The notes beneath the pieces were generated by a model. That model ran no database searches and had not been told where the DNA came from. It was given only the letters and a program-made list of their open reading frames with translations. 64,000 nt of DNA from Gemmatimonadota bacterium (lineage in GTDB: Bacteria > Latescibacterota > UBA2968 > GCA-2709665). The translations under genes and the position numbers were made by a program. Location: contig JAPPFJ010000010.1 in the NCBI GenBank assembly GCA_028877215.1, positions 176,907-240,906 of the forward strand. Reading direction: 5' to 3'. Positions 53,366-62,057 of the stretch are shown here, piece after piece. How positions within the stretch are numbered: position 1 is the first letter of the stretch; each line of letters opens with the position of its first letter.

Positions 53366-53998
53366 TTAAGCCGATTCACCGGTATAGAATGCGGCTGTAC
53401 GCACCGCCGCTGCGCGTGCAGCGATGGGGTCTGTGCCGGCCGCAACGGCAGCCATTTCCCATCCGCGACTGCTGCCTGCTATGTACGCCTTGCCTTCAGG
53501 TGAAACTGCGAAAGCGGCTTCGTCCAGCTTCGGCTCTGTCCGATTCTCGATATGGAAGAAGAGTCCCAAAAGACCCATTTCCCACCCCACGCCGGCTGCG
53601 CCGGGTCCAAATTCGTCCCAGTGTGGCGAATGACGAGCGGTGTGCGTGAGACTCAATCGCGGGTCCCCGTTACCGTCCTCCGAGATATCCAGTTCCACCC
53701 AGCTGACGTCACCGTCGAACTCCCAGGTGGCCTCGAACTGAGATGGTCTTCGGCACGCTGTGATGACCCCACCCGCGTTGCCCTCCAGCTGATAACGACC
53801 GTCCAGTTTCAGATCGCCACTGATAGGGAGAAACCAGCGCGAAATGCGCTGTCCGTTCGTCACGGCATCCCACAAGTCCTCGGCCGTCGTGGAGTAGCTA
53901 CGATCAATGGTGACCGCGTGAACGGATTCTCCATCGCGCTCCAGTGACGACACGCAGCGTGCTGCCGCATTCAGTTGAGCTTCGACATCGAAACGCAC
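53366..53998 (-). CDS. SRPBCC (AHSA1/START-like) domain protein
   Basis: 210 residues, GTG 53998 after AGGAGG. VTIDRSYSTTAEDLWDAVTN, GQRISRWFLPISGDLKLDGR, QFEATWEFDGDVSWVELDIS and LTHTARHSPHWDEFGPGAAG, then VGWEMGLLGL, follow the AHSA1-like hydrophobic-cavity fold. Ligand unknown. It lies 16 bp downstream of the epimerase/DUF2867 gene on the same strand; both proteins contain lipid- or ligand-binding type folds. Confidence 0.88.
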   Translation of the reverse strand: MRFDVEAQLNAAARCVSSLERDGESVHAVTIDRSYSTTAEDLWDAVTNGQRISRWFLPISGDLKLDGRYQLEGNAGGVITACRRPSQFEATWEFDGDVSWVELDISEDGNGDPRLSLTHTARHSPHWDEFGPGAAGVGWEMGLLGLFFHIENRTEPKLDEAAFAVSPEGKAYIAGSSRGWEMAAVAAGTDPIAARAAAVRTAAFYTGESA

Positions 53999-54014
53999 AC
54001 TGTCCTCCTGTCCA

Positions 54015-55475
54015 TCAGGGCGCCGACGCGGTTGCCCGTCGGGCGACGCTCCGAAGAAGCCCTCCGAACAACAGGACATGAATTGGATACAGGGCGTGCC
54101 AGTAGAAGCGCCCCCATAAGCCCGACGGGTCGAAAACGGCGGTCTGGCGCACTCTGGATCCCCCTCCGTCCCTCGGTGTGACGTCGAACTCGAGCCAACC
54201 CCGCCCTGGCAGCTTCATCTCTGCTGTAAGCCTGAGACGAACATTCGGCTCGCAGACATCCACCCGCCAACAGTCCAGGACGTCCCCCGCGGCCAGGTTC
54301 TCCGGATCCCGGCGACCCCGGTTCATGCCAACCCCGCCCAACAGAAGATCGAACAGGCCGCGAAGCCGCCAGATCCAGTCGCCGCAGTACCAACCGCGAT
54401 CCCCGCCGATGCGCCGTATCGGGGCGAACGCGGCGTCCGTCCCGACCGGCAGATCGACAGCGGCCGAGTGGATGATCCGGCTGCGGATTCGGACGCCGCC
54501 CCAGCGCAGCACTGTTCCGGACGCCAGCGCGCCCTCCGACCACGGCGTGGTGGCGAACGCTTCGTCCTCTTCCCCGGTGGCCCGCGTGATGGCCGCCCGC
54601 AATCCGAGCGGTGTAATAGGAAAAGCGGTCCGCGCAGCAGCGTCGTTAACGACGGTGGCGTTGCGAAGACCGTCGACCAGTTCGCGGCCGACCCGCGCGT
54701 AAACCGGAGTTGTCAGCCCAAGCCAGAGGCTGGAGAGGCGGGGCGTCAGCAGCGGCACGGGAATCAACAGGCGCCGGAGACCGCGCTGCCGTGCGTACTC
54801 GCGCATGATCTCCCGGTACGAGACCACGTCCGCGCCGCCAATCTCGAACAGCCGGCTCTCTCCATGGGAAAGGTCGATCGATGCGACAAGATACGCGACC
54901 AGGTCAGCAAGCGCGATTGGCTGCGTGGGGGTACGCACCCACGACGGGCACACCATCACGGGAAGGCGTTCGACAAGGGCCCGGATCAGTTCGAAGGAGA
55001 GGCTGCCGGCGCCGAGCACGATGCCGCTGCGGAACTCGATCACGGGCACGCCGGACGCCCGCAATACCTCGCCGGTCTCGTGGCGGCTGCGCAGGTGTTT
55101 GGAGAGCCCCTCCGCGGCGCCGAGTCCGCCCACGTATACGATGCGCCGCACGCCGGCGACGCGAGCCGCGTCACCGAAATTGCGAGCCGCCTCACGGTCC
55201 CGGGCTTCGAAATCGGTGCTTCCGCCCATCGAGTGAACCAGGTAATACGCGGTTTCGACGCCCGAAAACGCGGCCGCAAGCGACGCCGGATCGAAGCAGT
55301 CGCCGCGGACAATGCTGCTCTGCGGTCCGACCTTTCCGTTGAGCGCCTCGGGCCGGCGGGTCATGCAGCGGACCGGACGACCGTTGGCCTCGAGTGCATC
55401 GAGCAGTCGCCCGCCGATGCAGCCCGTGGCGCCGGTCAGCAGAATCTTCGGCTGTGGTTTCGCCTCAATTGTCAT
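54015..55475 (-). CDS. NAD(P)-binding epimerase-like protein with DUF2867 domain
   Basis: 486 residues. The N-terminal extended-SDR/NmrA-type Rossmann domain has ILLTGATGCIGGRLLDALEA, AYYLVHSMGGSTDFEARDRE and VRRIVYVGGLGAAEGLSKHL. The C-terminal half (about 320-480) is DUF2867, with RGWYCGDWIWRLRGLFDLLL, VLDCWRVDVCEP and DPSGLWGRFYWHALYPIH. Fusions of these two domains are common and uncharacterised; they may be membrane-associated oxidoreductases. It heads a two-gene unit with the SRPBCC protein. Confidence 0.88.
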   Translation of the reverse strand: MTIEAKPQPKILLTGATGCIGGRLLDALEANGRPVRCMTRRPEALNGKVGPQSSIVRGDCFDPASLAAAFSGVETAYYLVHSMGGSTDFEARDREAARNFGDAARVAGVRRIVYVGGLGAAEGLSKHLRSRHETGEVLRASGVPVIEFRSGIVLGAGSLSFELIRALVERLPVMVCPSWVRTPTQPIALADLVAYLVASIDLSHGESRLFEIGGADVVSYREIMREYARQRGLRRLLIPVPLLTPRLSSLWLGLTTPVYARVGRELVDGLRNATVVNDAAARTAFPITPLGLRAAITRATGEEDEAFATTPWSEGALASGTVLRWGGVRIRSRIIHSAAVDLPVGTDAAFAPIRRIGGDRGWYCGDWIWRLRGLFDLLLGGVGMNRGRRDPENLAAGDVLDCWRVDVCEPNVRLRLTAEMKLPGRGWLEFDVTPRDGGGSRVRQTAVFDPSGLWGRFYWHALYPIHVLLFGGLLRSVARRATASAP

Positions 55476-55530
55476 GCGGTCATTCCAGCCAAGTCTCCGT
55501 CCTGATCCTCTACGTTCCTGTTTGGCGAAC

Positions 55531-55719
55531 GGGCGACCGGCCGGTCGCCCCTACACGGAGAAGGATCTCGGCGATCCGAACTGGTACGAATATACGAAAG
55601 GGGGACGCGGGACTCAACCCGTTCCCCCTTTCTTCACGAAGGCATTGAAATGCATTCCCGAAACCATCTGGCGCATTCGGTCAGTATTGGCGCGCCGGCG
55701 ACCGGCCGGTCGACCCTAC
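55531..55719. repeat. Two copies of the GC palindrome in intergenic DNA
   Basis: GGGCGACCGGCCGGTCGCCC followed by CTAC lies at 55531-55554, and a slightly diverged copy CGGCGACCGGCCGGTCGACC at 55696-55715. Between them is non-coding DNA. Apart from these and the antitoxin promoter I see nothing in the 458 bp gap 55476-55933. Confidence 0.75.
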
Positions 55720-55873
55720 GCCAGCAATACGCGCGCTACGAACCAGGCGTCACACCTGTGCAGATCGGTCGCGACGCGGGATTTTCAGTCGTCGCCAGGG
55801 AGAACGGGAGCTCGCATCAATTCCCCAGATCCAACACCTTGGCGTCCAGATACGGAATTGAGAAGGAAAGAAT

Positions 55874-55902
55874 TGACATCGCGCACTATATCAGGTAGTT
55901 AT
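55874..55902 (+). promoter_or_regulatory. Possible promoter of the MazE-like gene
   Basis: Perfect TTGACA at 55874-55879, a 17 bp spacer, and TAGTTA at 55897-55902 with TATATT overlapping just after. ATG 55934 follows GGAGG. Confidence 0.5.
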
Positions 55903-55933
55903 ATTGCAGGCTATAAACCAACGGAGGCCTCTG

Positions 55934-56185
55934 ATGAAAACCGCTCTCGTACAAATCGGAGATTCACGCGGCATCCTCATACCCGGGTCGTTCCTGGAAC
56001 AATGCCAATTTCCGGACGAAGTCGAGCTCGAAAACCACGGAAATCATTTGATTATTCGTACCACTTCTAAGCCCCGAAGCGGTTGGGAGGACGCCTTTCG
56101 TCGTATGCGCGAAAACGGGGACGATAAATTACTGGATGATGCGTCTCAGTCAGTAGACGAATGGGACATCACGGAGATTCCTTAG
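55934..56185 (+). CDS. MazE/AbrB-family antitoxin (orphan)
   Basis: 83 residues, start after GGAGGCCTCTG. MKTALVQIGDSRGILIPGSF and LEQCQFPDEVELENHGNHLI form the swapped-hairpin DNA-binding domain. The tail WEDAFRRMRENGDDKLLDDA through EWDITEIP is of the toxin-binding kind. No MazF/PemK gene follows: the next 100 bp are non-coding and then a secreted protein starts. It may be an orphan left after toxin loss, or act on a toxin elsewhere. Confidence 0.85.
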   Translation: MKTALVQIGDSRGILIPGSFLEQCQFPDEVELENHGNHLIIRTTSKPRSGWEDAFRRMRENGDDKLLDDASQSVDEWDITEIP

Positions 56186-56286
56186 GTCCAAACTTCGGCG
56201 ATTGACGCCGCGATCGGCAAGTCGCGATAGACGGGTTTCTGGGACAGTCGCCATCCGGATGTTAACCGAGCAGATTGGAGGAAATG

Positions 56287-56952
56287 ATGCGTACTCTGTT
56301 TGTATTCCTGTCGATGACGTTAGCCCTTATTCAATCCATTCAGGCGCAGCCGGCTGACGTCTCGAGTCATGTGGCGGCGCTTAAAGGCAAGACGTTCTGG
56401 CTGAAGATCGCATTTATAGAGGTGAACGACGGGCTTCGGGGGGTTGACGCCGCGAATGTTCTGGAGAATGGCGAGGTTTCATACCGCGCAACATTCGGCG
56501 GGATTCGCCAGTCGCAATCCCAGTCAGCCGAGGATTTCGCCGAAGAGGTTCGGAATATAATTATCAGGGATGAACTAATGGGTTGGAGCGTGCGGGTAAT
56601 TCAAAAAGGGGCGAAAGCCGTCATCCGAAAAGCCGAGGCAAAGAAGAAAGAGGTCTATATTGAACTCGACAAACTGTCAGGCGCCCGCCATGCCGTTCGC
56701 CTTAAAGTCAATAGAGACAACTACACAATTGCCGAAGTCGATCGCCTTTTCAACGTCGCCTTTGCCGCAAGCGAAGCGGAATTGGCAGGTTCGGAAGAAA
56801 CCGTGCTGCTTGAGATGAATATGTCCATCGAGGAAGTGATCGAACGGAAAGGCAAACCCGGAACGCGCGTTGAACTCGGCTCCAAGACCATCCTCGCCTA
56901 TGATGATTTGAAGCTGATATTCAAGGACGGAAAGCTTGTGGATGCGCAGTAG
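56287..56952 (+). CDS. Secreted protein of unknown function
   Basis: 221 residues from ATG 56287 (GGAGGAA upstream; ATG 56284 also possible). A signal peptide ends near IQSIQAQP. The body has alternating strands and helices (GKTFWLKIAFIEVNDGLRGV, KEVYIELDKLSGARHAVRLK). The end MSIEEVIERKGKPGTRVELG followed by KLIFKDGKLVDAQ recalls the SmpA/OmlA-like motif in which a short sequence-quality helix precedes a beta pair. Its TAG stop is part of the GC palindrome that separates it from the next, convergent gene. Confidence 0.65.
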   Translation: MRTLFVFLSMTLALIQSIQAQPADVSSHVAALKGKTFWLKIAFIEVNDGLRGVDAANVLENGEVSYRATFGGIRQSQSQSAEDFAEEVRNIIIRDELMGWSVRVIQKGAKAVIRKAEAKKKEVYIELDKLSGARHAVRLKVNRDNYTIAEVDRLFNVAFAASEAELAGSEETVLLEMNMSIEEVIERKGKPGTRVELGSKTILAYDDLKLIFKDGKLVDAQ

Positions 56953-56976
56953 GGGCGACCGGCCGGTCGCCCCTGC
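56949..56976. repeat. GC palindrome between convergent genes
   Basis: GTAGGGGCGACCGG with its near-perfect complement. It begins inside the stop codon of the secreted-protein gene and ends one base before the stop of the minus-strand gene, a position suited to a bidirectional terminator. Confidence 0.8.
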
Positions 56977-57528
56977 TCACTCATCTCCTCGGATCCTGGC
57001 CAGCGCCTCTCTTGCAGCGTCTGCCATGAGATTCAGAGAACCTTCGAGATTCTCGCATATCCATTCGAGATGCCTGACCGCACGCTGCTCCCGGAACTCG
57101 CCGAGTTGCTGGATGACCGTCTCGCCCAGTCCGTCGCCTATCGGATACCAGTCCCTGGACATGTGTTCGAAGATGCTTTCGAGCAGATTCAGCAGGTGCT
57201 GGCGAATCTCTTCCGAATCCGGCGAGGGTTTCCAGACGTAACGCGGGTTTTCCTTGCTCACCAACACGTCGGGTTGACCGGCCCGGACGCGCCATTCCTC
57301 TTCCCAGCCGCCGTGGCGCATCACCGGTCCGATCGGGATGGGATCTCGATCGGGCCGGCGATGGGGATGATTCGCGCAATACGTGTAGAACGGATCCTCT
57401 ATCGCGATGTCCCTGATCTCGCAATGGGGCGGTACGCTCGTATCCACGTACAGCAACCAGTCACGTTCACCCTGGTTCTTTCTGTTGAACCAGCAGGTTC
57501 CGCAACAGTCGGATCCTCCATTCGGCAT
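56977..57528 (-). CDS. Cys-rich N-terminal protein of unknown function
   Basis: 183 residues, not assigned to a family. The N-terminus has a possible metal site, SDCCGTCWFNRKN with later Cys/His in PPHCEIRDIAI and YCANHPHRRPDRDPIPIGP. The C-terminal ~100 residues are helical (EEIRQHLLNLLESIFEH, GLGETVIQQLGEFREQRAVR, AADAAREALARI-like end), resembling HEAT-type repeats. No neighbouring gene gives a hint; the palindrome follows its stop. Confidence 0.65.
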   Translation of the reverse strand: MPNGGSDCCGTCWFNRKNQGERDWLLYVDTSVPPHCEIRDIAIEDPFYTYCANHPHRRPDRDPIPIGPVMRHGGWEEEWRVRAGQPDVLVSKENPRYVWKPSPDSEEIRQHLLNLLESIFEHMSRDWYPIGDGLGETVIQQLGEFREQRAVRHLEWICENLEGSLNLMADAAREALARIRGDE

Positions 57529-57737
57529 CGCTCAGCCCTCCTCCCGGTTTTACCTCCACAACTCCTCCCGCATCCGGTAGTAGGGATGCGCGGTACTGCG
57601 TGATTCAAATATCGGTACAACTCCTCTCCGACTTACTGACCGCCACAATCGTATCGGCCGTCAAAAGATAAACCTGATCTGTCGCAGGAATTGCGACAAT
57701 CTGTAAGAAAATCCTCCCATCGGCGGAACGCTGTTAG

Positions 57738-57791
57738 TCGGGGCGACCGGCCGGTCGCCCTACTCACCGGTAAATTTAAAACAGCTTCCAG
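57738..57791. repeat. GC palindrome copy 5 plus MITE-B right-end fragment
   Basis: GTCGGGGCGACCGGCCGGTC followed by GCCCTAC (57738-57763) is immediately followed by ACCGGTAAATTTAAAACAGC then TTCC (57765-57791), the right end of MITE-B. The rest of 57529-57840 shows nothing identifiable. Confidence 0.65.
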
Positions 57792-57858
57792 GCGGGCAAT
57801 TGCCGACACTGACGAGCTTTCATAAGCCATCTTTTTCGCGGAATTCTCAATCGCGCGC

Positions 57859-57905
57859 TTGACAACGTATCCCGTTCGCTTATATTGTTATGTTATAACA
57901 TAACA
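57859..57905 (+). promoter_or_regulatory. Zur-regulated promoter of the zinc operon
   Basis: TTGACA (57859-57864), 16 bp spacer, TATATT (57881-57886). A perfect 20 bp palindrome TGTTATGTTATAACATAACA occupies 57886-57905, overlapping the -10 box, and matches the known Zur-box pattern. Zur bound to zinc would block transcription. The 195 nt leader contains a GCCGCGGGC/GCCCGCGGC hairpin (57988-58010). Confidence 0.88.
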
Positions 57906-58100
57906 TCATTCAATCGAAGAGAACGACCCGCCTGTCATGAAACCAACCGCAACCTGGCCTGTATCGACAGCCTCTACATCACGCCAGGCCGCGGGCGATC
58001 AGCCCGCGGCATAAACTGGCCCAAATGCCGCCTCACGCGGCAGCAATGAAAGCGGCGGCGATGACGTCGACATTTTGTCTTTTGAAACGGTGACAATCAG

Positions 58101-59126
58101 ATGCGAGTGAGTTACGAAATCGCGGTCTTTCTCGCATGGCTGTGTGCCGTCGCATTCCCGGCGGACCTCCGCGCGGAAACGATGCTGCCCGGCGAGCCAA
58201 TCTCGGCCGAGTACTCCAGCGGTGAAAGTCACGCTGACACCCGGCAGGCATCTTCGCTCTGGGATCAGGCTGCGACGTGGGTCCTGGATAAGCAACGCGA
58301 TTTTCTCGTACAACTGACAACCGAATTGCGATCGTTGCGCGGCAAGGATGACGTCGGCTGGGCTTTGGTGCTGATGAGCTTTCTCTACGGTGTCTTGCAT
58401 GCCGCGGGGCCCGGACACGGGAAGGTCGTGTTGACGACCTATCTGTTGACCCAACGAAGCCGGCTGAATCGCGCGGTCACCATGGGTGCCGCAGCCGGAC
58501 TCCTGCAGGGTGTAACGGCGCTGGTGCTGGTCTACGTCCCGATCGGTCTGGCAGGTTGGCTGCCGATGGAGACGGAGACGGCATCATTGTGGGCTACGCG
58601 AGTCAGTTTCACGCTGCTTGCGATCGTCGGACTCTACCTGCTGGTACGCGCGACAGGCGCCCTGTCAGAAAGCGTTCGCCAATTGCGCCGTGAAACCGGC
58701 GAAGTCCACCACGACCATGCGGATCATGAACACCGGGCGGATGGCGGTTGCCGGCATCTGCCCAGTGCTGCAGAGATTGATGCCGCCGGCAGCCGGCATG
58801 CGGCGGCTGGCGTGGTTTTGGCCATTGGGCTGCGCCCTTGCAGCGGAGCAGTGTTGGTGCTCGTCCTCGCCGCCGTGATGGATTTAAACTGGCATGGGGC
58901 GCTTTCCGTGTTTGCCATGTCCATAGGTACCGCGATCACCGTTGTTGTCCTGGCCATTATTGCGACGCGGGCGCGAGACTGGGCGAGTGAGGTCGTCGCT
59001 CACAGGTCGCCGTTGTGGACGCTGGCGGCCGGTGGCGTGGGCGCGCTTGGCGGCGCCCTCCTGGTCGTTTTCGCGCTGTGGCTGCTGAACGCGTCGTTTG
59101 CGCTTAAACCAGCAATGGGCATGTAA
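58101..59126 (+). CDS. NicO/RcnA-family metal transporter
   Basis: 341 residues with an N-terminal signal-like helix and about six membrane helices. Family motifs are GVLHAAGPGHGKVVLTTYLL and AIGLRPCSGAVLVLVLA. Between them lies a His/Asp-rich loop (HHDHADHEHRADGGCRH), typical of divalent-metal transport. Relatives move nickel or cobalt, or export zinc; being first behind a Zur box points to zinc or to a metal shift under zinc limitation. The 35-aa protein and ABC genes follow in the same operon. Confidence 0.87.
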   Translation: MRVSYEIAVFLAWLCAVAFPADLRAETMLPGEPISAEYSSGESHADTRQASSLWDQAATWVLDKQRDFLVQLTTELRSLRGKDDVGWALVLMSFLYGVLHAAGPGHGKVVLTTYLLTQRSRLNRAVTMGAAAGLLQGVTALVLVYVPIGLAGWLPMETETASLWATRVSFTLLAIVGLYLLVRATGALSESVRQLRRETGEVHHDHADHEHRADGGCRHLPSAAEIDAAGSRHAAAGVVLAIGLRPCSGAVLVLVLAAVMDLNWHGALSVFAMSIGTAITVVVLAIIATRARDWASEVVAHRSPLWTLAAGGVGALGGALLVVFALWLLNASFALKPAMGM

Positions 59127-59181
59127 GCGGTGGGCCCTGGCCCCGTTGTCCGCGCGAATTGTCATCAGGATTATCCGCCGG

Positions 59182-59289
59182 ATGAAGCCACAGTTCTCTC
59201 CCCTTCGGGCCGGTATCGGAGCGCGCCTGGCACTTGCCGGCGTCGCCGCCGGTTTGTTGTGGTTCGCGGTCGCATGGGCCCTGCTATGA
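59182..59289 (+). CDS. 35-residue membrane protein in zinc operon
   Basis: ATG 59182, MKPQFSPLRAGIGARLALAG then VAAGLLWFAVAWALL: a basic start and one transmembrane helix. Its TGA overlaps the ATG of the ABC ATPase by four bases (ATGA), which argues for real, coupled translation. I recall similar tiny proteins in proteobacterial zinc operons. It may help assemble the transporter. Function unproven. Confidence 0.6.
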   Translation: MKPQFSPLRAGIGARLALAGVAAGLLWFAVAWALL

Positions 59290-60035
59290 GTGCGCCAACG
59301 GACGGTACGATCCTGCATTTTGATAACCTGACCCTCGGATACGACCGCCACCCCGCGGTCCATCATCTCGATTACACCATCCGCGCCGGCGCCCTGGTCG
59401 CCGTGGTGGGGCCGAACGGCGCCGGAAAGTCGACTCTACTCAAAGGGACCGCCGGCAGCCTCGCGCCTCTCGAAGGCGAAATCAGGTTGACGGGGATCAA
59501 CGTCTCGGACATCGCGTACCTCCCTCAACAGTCCGATATCGATCGGAGCTTTCCGATCTCGGTCTTCGACATGGTGGCCATGGGATTGTGGCGAAAGACC
59601 GGAGCTTTCCGGCGATTCGGACGCAAGGGCAACCGGAAGGTCGGCGAAGTCCTTGATGTCGTAGGTCTGGGCGGTTTCGAGAAGCGCTCCATCGGCACCC
59701 TTTCCGGCGGGCAGATGCAACGTTCCCTGTTCGCACGCCTGCTCCTCCAGGACGCGCGGCTGATTCTTCTCGACGAGCCGTTCACGGCGATCGATTCGGC
59801 TACAGTACGTGATCTAAAGGAACTCATTCGTCGCTGGCACGGAGAGGCGAGGACGGTCGTCGCCGTCTTGCACGACCTGGATCAGGTTCGAACGGATTTC
59901 CCCGAGACCCTGCTGCTGGCCCGCGAGCGGATCGCCGCCGGTCCAACGGAAGACGTCCTTTCTCCTGCGAATCTCGATCGAGCGCGCCGGCTTACAGAGG
60001 CCTTTAACGAAGAGGCGGCCGTATGTGGGAGATAA
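59286..60035 (+). CDS. Zinc/manganese ABC transporter ATP-binding protein (ZnuC/AztA-like)
   Basis: 249 residues. Walker A is VAVVGPNGAGKSTLLKG, the Q-loop AYLPQQSDIDRSFPISVFDM, the ABC signature LSGGQMQRSLFARLL, Walker B LILLDEPFTAID, and the H-loop VVAVLHDLDQV. Sequence style (SFPISVFDMVAMGLWRK) is that of the metal-uptake FeCT/MZT ATPases. It precedes the permease, with a MITE-A element inserted in the 118 bp between them. Confidence 0.92.
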   Translation: MSAPTDGTILHFDNLTLGYDRHPAVHHLDYTIRAGALVAVVGPNGAGKSTLLKGTAGSLAPLEGEIRLTGINVSDIAYLPQQSDIDRSFPISVFDMVAMGLWRKTGAFRRFGRKGNRKVGEVLDVVGLGGFEKRSIGTLSGGQMQRSLFARLLLQDARLILLDEPFTAIDSATVRDLKELIRRWHGEARTVVAVLHDLDQVRTDFPETLLLARERIAAGPTEDVLSPANLDRARRLTEAFNEEAAVCGR

Positions 60036-60049
60036 ACGCCGGGGCCGCC

Positions 60050-60130
60050 TACTGTCCTGTCCCAAAAATACCTCACCATTCGGCCGACGAGTCGCCCGAA
60101 TTTAGGCAACTTATTTCCGGGACAGAACAC
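60050..60130. mobile_element. MITE-A, short copy inside the zinc operon
   Basis: 81 bp from TACTGTCCTGTCCC to the inverse of GTGTTCTGTCCCGGAAATAA (right end 60130). It begins 15 bp after the ATPase stop and ends about 23 bp before the permease start, so it lies inside the transcribed operon. Internal sequence is a deletion derivative of the 44620 copy. Confidence 0.75.
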
Positions 60131-60153
60131 GACCCTCCAGCAAGGGGCGCGTG

Positions 60154-61020
60154 ATGTACGATGCCGTCATCGCCCCGTTCGTTGAATTCGGCTTCATGCG
60201 CCGGGCCCTGGTCGGGTGCCTTGCTCTTTCGCTGGGAGCGACGCCCATCGGGGTGTTTCTGACCTTGCGGCGGATGAGTCTTGCCGGGGATGCCATGGCC
60301 CACGCAATTCTTCCCGGTGCGGCGCTCGGGTACCTCGTTGCAGGGCTGTCGCTCGGCGCCATGACGCTTGGCGGGGTCATTGCGGGAGTGGCTGTGGCCC
60401 TGCTCTCCGGAATGGCAGCCCGAACCACCGTGGCCCGTGAGGATTCCAGCTTGGCCGCCTTCTATCTGATTTCCCTCGCCGTCGGGGTCGTGATCGTTTC
60501 GACGCGCGGAAGCAATGTCGACCTGTTGCACATCCTGTTCGGGACGGTACTCGCCTTGAACGACGCGGCCATATTCCTGGTCTCGGGAATCGCCACGGTC
60601 ACCCTTTTCGGGCTTGCCATCATCTACAGACCATTGGTGATGGAGTGTTTCGACCCGGGCTTTCTCCGCTCGGTGAGTCCGTTGAGTCCGGTAGCTCATT
60701 ACAGCTTTCTCGTCCTGACGGTCCTCAATCTGGTGGGCGGGTTTCATGCACTGGGGACCCTGATGGCGGTGGGCATCATGATACTCCCCGCCGCTGCCGC
60801 GCGGTTCTGGACGCGCGACGTCACGCCCCTGGTGGTCATCAGTGTGATTGCGGCCTTCCTGGGCGGGTTCGTGGGCCTGTTGTTGTCCTATTACGCCAGT
60901 CTGCCTTCCGGCCCCGCCATCATCCTGACGGCGGGCGCGTTCTATCTGTTCTCGCTGTCTTTCGGACCTGACGGCGTCATCATGACACGCCTCAGGCCAC
61001 GCCGTCATCTGGAAGCATGA
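60154..61020 (+). CDS. Zinc/manganese ABC transporter permease (ZnuB/AztB-like)
   Basis: 288 residues with about eight to nine membrane helices: FMRRALVGCLALSLGATPIG, MSLAGDAMAHAILPGAALGY, GVIAGVAVALLSGMAARTTV, LHILFGTVLALNDAAIFLVS and FHALGTLMAVGIMILPAAAA. These are hallmark segments of the ABC-3 family. ATG 60154 follows AAGGGGCGC; GTG 60151 is an alternative. Partner of the upstream ATPase and the downstream binding protein. Confidence 0.92.
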   Translation: MYDAVIAPFVEFGFMRRALVGCLALSLGATPIGVFLTLRRMSLAGDAMAHAILPGAALGYLVAGLSLGAMTLGGVIAGVAVALLSGMAARTTVAREDSSLAAFYLISLAVGVVIVSTRGSNVDLLHILFGTVLALNDAAIFLVSGIATVTLFGLAIIYRPLVMECFDPGFLRSVSPLSPVAHYSFLVLTVLNLVGGFHALGTLMAVGIMILPAAAARFWTRDVTPLVVISVIAAFLGGFVGLLLSYYASLPSGPAIILTAGAFYLFSLSFGPDGVIMTRLRPRRHLEA

Positions 61021-61047
61021 TTTTAAAACCGAGCTACGAGTAAGCTT

Positions 61048-62004
61048 ATGGCATCGAAGCGATCTATCCTGTTTTCCGTCTTCGCCGCTTGTTTGATTGC
61101 CGTGTCAGGTTTGGGGACCGCCGGCGCCGATGCCCCCATTGACGTTGTCGCATCATTCAGCATCCTGGGTGATATGGTCCGGCAGGTAGGCGGCGAACGG
61201 GTGCGCGTCACCACCCTCGTCGGCCCCGACAGTGACGCGCACGTCTATCGGCCGACTCCGGCCGACGCGCGGGCCGTCGCCGGGGCCAGGCTGTTGGTCG
61301 TGAATGGATTGGGCTTTGAGGGTTGGATAGACCGTCTCACGGAGGCATCCGGCTACAGGGGGCCAGTGGTGACGGCGACAGCCGGCGTCGAACCCCGCAG
61401 GGTGGATCCCGATCGCGGCGAAATCGATCCCCATGCCTGGCAGAGTCTGGCCAATGCCCGGATCTACGTCCGCAATATCGCCGACGGATTGGCTGCGATC
61501 GACCTGGCGGGGGCCGAAATCTATCGCGGCAACGCGGCGCGTTACCTGAAGGAGATCGACGCGGTCGAGGCACAGGTTCGCAAGGCGATCGGTTCGCTGC
61601 CGGTCGATCGGCGCAAGGTGGTCACATCCCATGACGCTTTCGGCTATTTGTCTGCAGCCTACGGCATCGAGTTCCATGCACCGGTCGGGTTCAGCACCGA
61701 AGCGGAGGCCTCCGCGGGTGACGTGGCCAGGCTGATTCGTCAGATCAACAGGGAGAAGATTCCGGCCGTCTTCGTCGAGAACATATCCGACCGCCGCCTG
61801 CTCGACCAGATCGTCCGGGAAACCGGAGCGCGGATCGGCGGCACGCTCTACTCCGACGCTCTGTCGAAGGCGGACGGGCCGGCCGGCACGCACCTTGACA
61901 TGATGCTACACAACATCCTGACGTTGTTCGCCGCCCTGTGCGACTCATCGGGTTCAGGGACCAGGGGCGTTCGTCTTCTCCGTGGCGCTGACGCAAGTCC
62001 TTGA
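61048..62004 (+). CDS. Zinc-binding periplasmic protein of ABC transporter (ZnuA/AztC-like)
   Basis: 318 residues with a signal peptide ending near GTAGA. Cluster A-I fold with metal ligands visible as His65 (SDAHVYRPTP), His129 (EIDPHAWQ), His195 (VVTSHDAFGYL) and Asp270 (LYSDAL). There is no His-rich loop, as in AztC rather than ZnuA. FSTEAEASAGDVARLIRQIN and GTLYSDALSKADGPAGTHLD are family typical. It completes the ABC importer, and its stop is close to the Zur gene. Confidence 0.93.
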   Translation: MASKRSILFSVFAACLIAVSGLGTAGADAPIDVVASFSILGDMVRQVGGERVRVTTLVGPDSDAHVYRPTPADARAVAGARLLVVNGLGFEGWIDRLTEASGYRGPVVTATAGVEPRRVDPDRGEIDPHAWQSLANARIYVRNIADGLAAIDLAGAEIYRGNAARYLKEIDAVEAQVRKAIGSLPVDRRKVVTSHDAFGYLSAAYGIEFHAPVGFSTEAEASAGDVARLIRQINREKIPAVFVENISDRRLLDQIVRETGARIGGTLYSDALSKADGPAGTHLDMMLHNILTLFAALCDSSGSGTRGVRLLRGADASP

Positions 62005-62057
62005 TCGCCGCCGTGCGCAACCAACTGCCACGAGAGGTGCGTGACGAGGAGAAGCCC

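Noticed and set aside
57938..58015. 25-codon ORF in the leader of the zinc operon as a regulatory peptide
   Set aside because: Low-complexity peptide without a good ribosome-binding site; the embedded hairpin is a generic GC palindrome. No evidence for attenuation.
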